NCBI RefSeq assembly: GCF_007595705.1
Contig: NZ_NISY01000008.1
Location: forward strand, 1-64,000
Direction: 5' to 3'
DNA from: Streptomyces sp. SAJ15
GTDB lineage: Bacteria > Actinomycetota > Actinomycetes > Streptomycetales > Streptomycetaceae
Length of the DNA: 64,000 nucleotides
Numbering within the stretch: the stretch's first letter is position 1; every line of letters begins with the position of its first letter. The notes under the pieces were generated by a model. The model was not told where the DNA came from, ran no database searches, and worked only from the letters and a program-made list of their open reading frames with translations. The position numbers were made by a program, and so were the translations under genes. Positions 62,244 through 64,000 of the stretch are shown here, piece after piece.

Positions 62244-62256
62244 TCGAACAAACCTA

Positions 62257-62532
62257 TCATCGCGAGGTCCCGTTGACGCTCGTGGGCGCGGTCCGCACCC
62301 CAGGCCCCGGCCCCGCGTTCCCCCGCTCCCCCAACTTCCCCGACACGAAGGACCACCCGACACACCCCGCACACAACACGGCAGCCAGAGCGACCCCGGC
62401 GAACGCCTTCCCGAGATTCTCATCGGTGGTACGACGACTGCGCCGCGCACCATGAAGCAAGGCATCACGCAACCGCCGGCGCCGCACCGCCACCGACTCC
62501 AGCAACTGACTGTCGTAATCCTGCGCCGCCAT
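62257..62532 (-). CDS. small single-pass membrane protein next to eccD
   Basis: A 91-residue protein: a basic, helical N-terminus (DYDSQLLESVAVRRRRLRDA), one membrane segment (FAGVALAAVLCAGCVGWSFV) and a Pro/Gly tail. Similar short proteins sit beside eccD in Streptomyces type VII loci; their role is unknown. It ends 13 bases before the eccD start and is likely in the same operon. Confidence 0.7.
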   Translation of the reverse strand: MAAQDYDSQLLESVAVRRRRLRDALLHGARRSRRTTDENLGKAFAGVALAAVLCAGCVGWSFVSGKLGERGNAGPGPGVRTAPTSVNGTSR

Positions 62533-62563
62533 GACCCGCCCCTCCTGGCATCCCTGGAACAGC

Positions 62564-63574
62564 TCAGCTCTTACTGGCCAGTTCCCTCAACGTGGCCAGG
62601 TCGATGGCCACCTTGGCAGCTTCTCGCTGTACCCGTCCTAGGCCCTCGGTGACGGGAAGTGCCGAGAATTCAGAAAGTGCTTCAGAAGGCCGCAGGCCGT
62701 GCTCCTTCGCCTGCTGCAAACGTTCCAGCCACCTCAGACCTGCCTCGTAACCCTCATCCTCAGCGGCCTTTCGCGGCTCGTAGCTGGCCGCATCATCAGC
62801 ATCAGACGCCCACAGGTAGCCAAGCACTCCGCGTTCTCCGACCACTGGCACGTACTCGACCTGTCCACTTGCCGAACGCGCGTATCCGGAAGGCTCGAAT
62901 CCTTGCGGATGATGGAACACCCTGTATCGGTAAGGGATTTCGAAGCTCCCCCATACGTCAGAGGCAGAACCGTCCTCTTCGAAGTAGTTGTCCACTCCCG
63001 TTTCGGTCGGCTTGCCGAACCACGTGGGGTCGTCAGGGTCTGTCTCTGCATCCAGGACTTCCGAGATATCCCTGAGGACAGCCGCTAGTCGCGGGTAGTT
63101 TGCCGCGTAGACGTCTGACTGCCTCCGGCCCTTCAAGTCGTACGGCATCCATGCATCCGTGTAGGTCTGAAGCTGCACGCTGAAGAAGTCAGTCATGGCG
63201 GATACACCGAGCGAGAATACCTTGCCCTCAATGTGCTCGCCGTTGCCATCCAGCAGCACGCCAGCACACGTGATATACGCCTCCACACTAGCGATCTTCC
63301 CCGGGGCCGTACGCGCCTTCACCTCTCGAACCAGATTCTCCATGTCCTCAGCCGAGGCATGAACACCCAAATCGACTTTTCCCTGGAATAGCTGATTACC
63401 TGGATTTCCGTACGCCGGGATCGAAATGGTCGCAGACTCGCCTCTCACAGCAAGCCGGCGCTCCACCAGCACGGAATGGACCGCGCTAAGTCCAAGGAAG
63501 CACTCCGCGACCTGGTCATCAATATCCTGATCACGCCCCCAGGTCCACCGCGCAACGGGAGTTGAAGCGATCAC
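62564..63574 (-). CDS. unknown 336-residue protein, candidate immunity partner of the toxin
   Basis: A soluble protein with no signal peptide or membrane segment. A GTG at 63574 with AGGAGG six bases upstream overlaps the toxin stop (GTGA). Blocks such as LERRLAVRGESATISIPAYG-like beta strands, NPGNQLFQGKVDLGVHAS, EAYITCAGVLLDGNGEHIEG and a C-terminal helical region (ALRWLERL-type, EGLGRVQREAAKVAIDLATL) are visible, but no family is recognised. Its local base composition is less GC-rich than the neighbours, suggesting acquisition. A gene directly after a C-terminal toxin and coupled to it is usually the immunity gene, though it is long for that role; an effector partner is the alternative. 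Confidence 0.65.
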   Translation of the reverse strand: MIASTPVARWTWGRDQDIDDQVAECFLGLSAVHSVLVERRLAVRGESATISIPAYGNPGNQLFQGKVDLGVHASAEDMENLVREVKARTAPGKIASVEAYITCAGVLLDGNGEHIEGKVFSLGVSAMTDFFSVQLQTYTDAWMPYDLKGRRQSDVYAANYPRLAAVLRDISEVLDAETDPDDPTWFGKPTETGVDNYFEEDGSASDVWGSFEIPYRYRVFHHPQGFEPSGYARSASGQVEYVPVVGERGVLGYLWASDADDAASYEPRKAAEDEGYEAGLRWLERLQQAKEHGLRPSEALSEFSALPVTEGLGRVQREAAKVAIDLATLRELASKS

Positions 63575-64000
63575 GAAATTCCTCCTGGCGTGAACTTGCC
63601 GCCCGGCGGGATCATCAAGGTCCCGTCCTCGACGCGAATAACGAACTGCATATTGTAGCTGCCATAGAGCCCACTCAAGCGTTCAGCTATGTTGTTGGCC
63701 GCCAGATCCTCCAGCGTGCCCTTCGTGTCGATAACGAAGGTCTGCACGTCGGCCCGAGAGTCGATCAGCTGCCCTCTGTTACTGAGGATCTTGTTGATCA
63801 ACTTCTTCGGGTTCTGGATATCCTTGAACTGATATCCGTAGGTAGTCCCATCCGAGTCGCGCGCCACAACATCGAGATCGGTGCGCTCGCCAGTAACGAC
63901 CCCGGGCTTGAGTTCATAGCCTGCCTTAGCCTCGAAGGCGATATCGCGCACACCGCTGGCCTGCAGCCGATCAGCCAGTCGTAGCTGCTCAATTCCACCT
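63571..64000 (-). CDS. C-terminus of a large protein with a PD-(D/E)xK-like nuclease domain (partial)
   Basis: Only the last ~142 residues are inside the window; the gene continues beyond 64000. The frame reads EQLRLADRLQASGVRDIAFE, AKAGYELKPGVVTGERTDLD and VVARDSDGTTYGYQFKDIQN. The order Glu-Ala-Lys, Asp-Leu-Asp-Val and Gln-x-Lys resembles the core of restriction-endonuclease-fold toxins. The end, MIPPGGKFTPGGIS, is low-complexity. Being upstream of a type VII locus and followed by an overlapping small ORF, it may be a secreted LXG- or Rhs-type toxin. The N-terminal part that would show a delivery domain is not in view. Confidence 0.6.
   Translation of the reverse strand, partial: GGIEQLRLADRLQASGVRDIAFEAKAGYELKPGVVTGERTDLDVVARDSDGTTYGYQFKDIQNPKKLINKILSNRGQLIDSRADVQTFVIDTKGTLEDLAANNIAERLSGLYGSYNMQFVIRVEDGTLMIPPGGKFTPGGIS

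Noticed and set aside
1..64000. CRISPR array
   Set aside because: Tandem arrays seen (19, 15, 9 and 48 bp) have no spacers of constant length and no Cas genes are present.

Overview
The window looks like a Streptomyces chromosome. The DNA is very GC-rich, codon third positions are almost all G or C, many starts are GTG, Shine-Dalgarno sequences are GGAGG-like, and the protein families (LanKC, class III lanthipeptide, ECF42 with DGPF, actinobacterial type VII secretion, poly-gamma-glutamate genes, Tat and lipoprotein signals) are typical of the genus. The layout is a mosaic of intact accessory operons separated by stretches full of broken genes, as expected of a chromosome arm or a region rich in old insertions.

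Layout: 0.1-4.7 kb, a KdpB ATPase and an APC permease (minus strand), with no KdpA, KdpF or KdpC in view. 4.9-5.9 kb, a leucine-rich-repeat protein and a scar copied from the LysR gene at 45.6 kb. 5.9-7.8 kb, a secreted papain-like protease and a membrane-anchored partner. 8.4-15.8 kb, a five-gene minus-strand operon with PgsB and PgsC of poly-gamma-glutamate synthesis, a DUF1175 lipoprotein, a family-39-like glycosyltransferase and a large double-sensor membrane protein. 16.2-18.0 kb, a secreted PAF-acetylhydrolase-like enzyme and gene remnants. 18.3-23.3 kb, a compact class III lanthipeptide locus: synthetase LanKC, a 39-residue precursor never longer than a small ORF, and a FAD/NAD(P)-binding enzyme. 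23.4-25.6 kb, a CHAT-protein scrap, a tRNA-Pro 3'-end remnant, a LysE exporter, a ricin-type lectin and a transposase scrap. 25.7-31.3 kb, a metal-homeostasis run: Cys-rich mini-peptide, ZnuABC-type importer, PacL-like chaperone and CtpC-like P-type exporter. 31.4-41.6 kb, VOC proteins, an ECF42 sigma/DGPF pair, DoxX, a repeat lipoprotein, hemerythrin, ASCH, an OmpR-type two-component system and a DM13 protein, several of them frameshifted. 41.8-50.0 kb, mostly decay: fragments of cysteine synthase, an alpha/beta hydrolase, two integrase tails, a dead IS5-type element and a LacI stub, around intact carbonic anhydrase, PhzF and LysR genes. 50.6-53.6 kb, a tightly overlapping trio of small membrane protein, HsdM-like methylase and HsdS-like specificity subunit with no HsdR. 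54.0-64.0 kb, a type VII secretion locus (DUF6177, EccC, MinD/EspI-like ATPase, EccD, small membrane protein), then a 336-residue protein overlapping the C-terminus of a probable nuclease toxin that runs off the window.

Two nearly identical 47-bp copies of a tRNA-Pro(GGG) 3' end (23.7 and 47.9 kb, same orientation) with an integrase C-terminus next to one of them suggest that about 24 kb between them may once have been an integrative element. The best candidates for undescribed biology are the lanthipeptide locus, the type VII-linked toxin pair, the methylase/specificity/membrane trio and the combined metal import/export operon. All functional statements come from reading translations by eye; no database search was possible.
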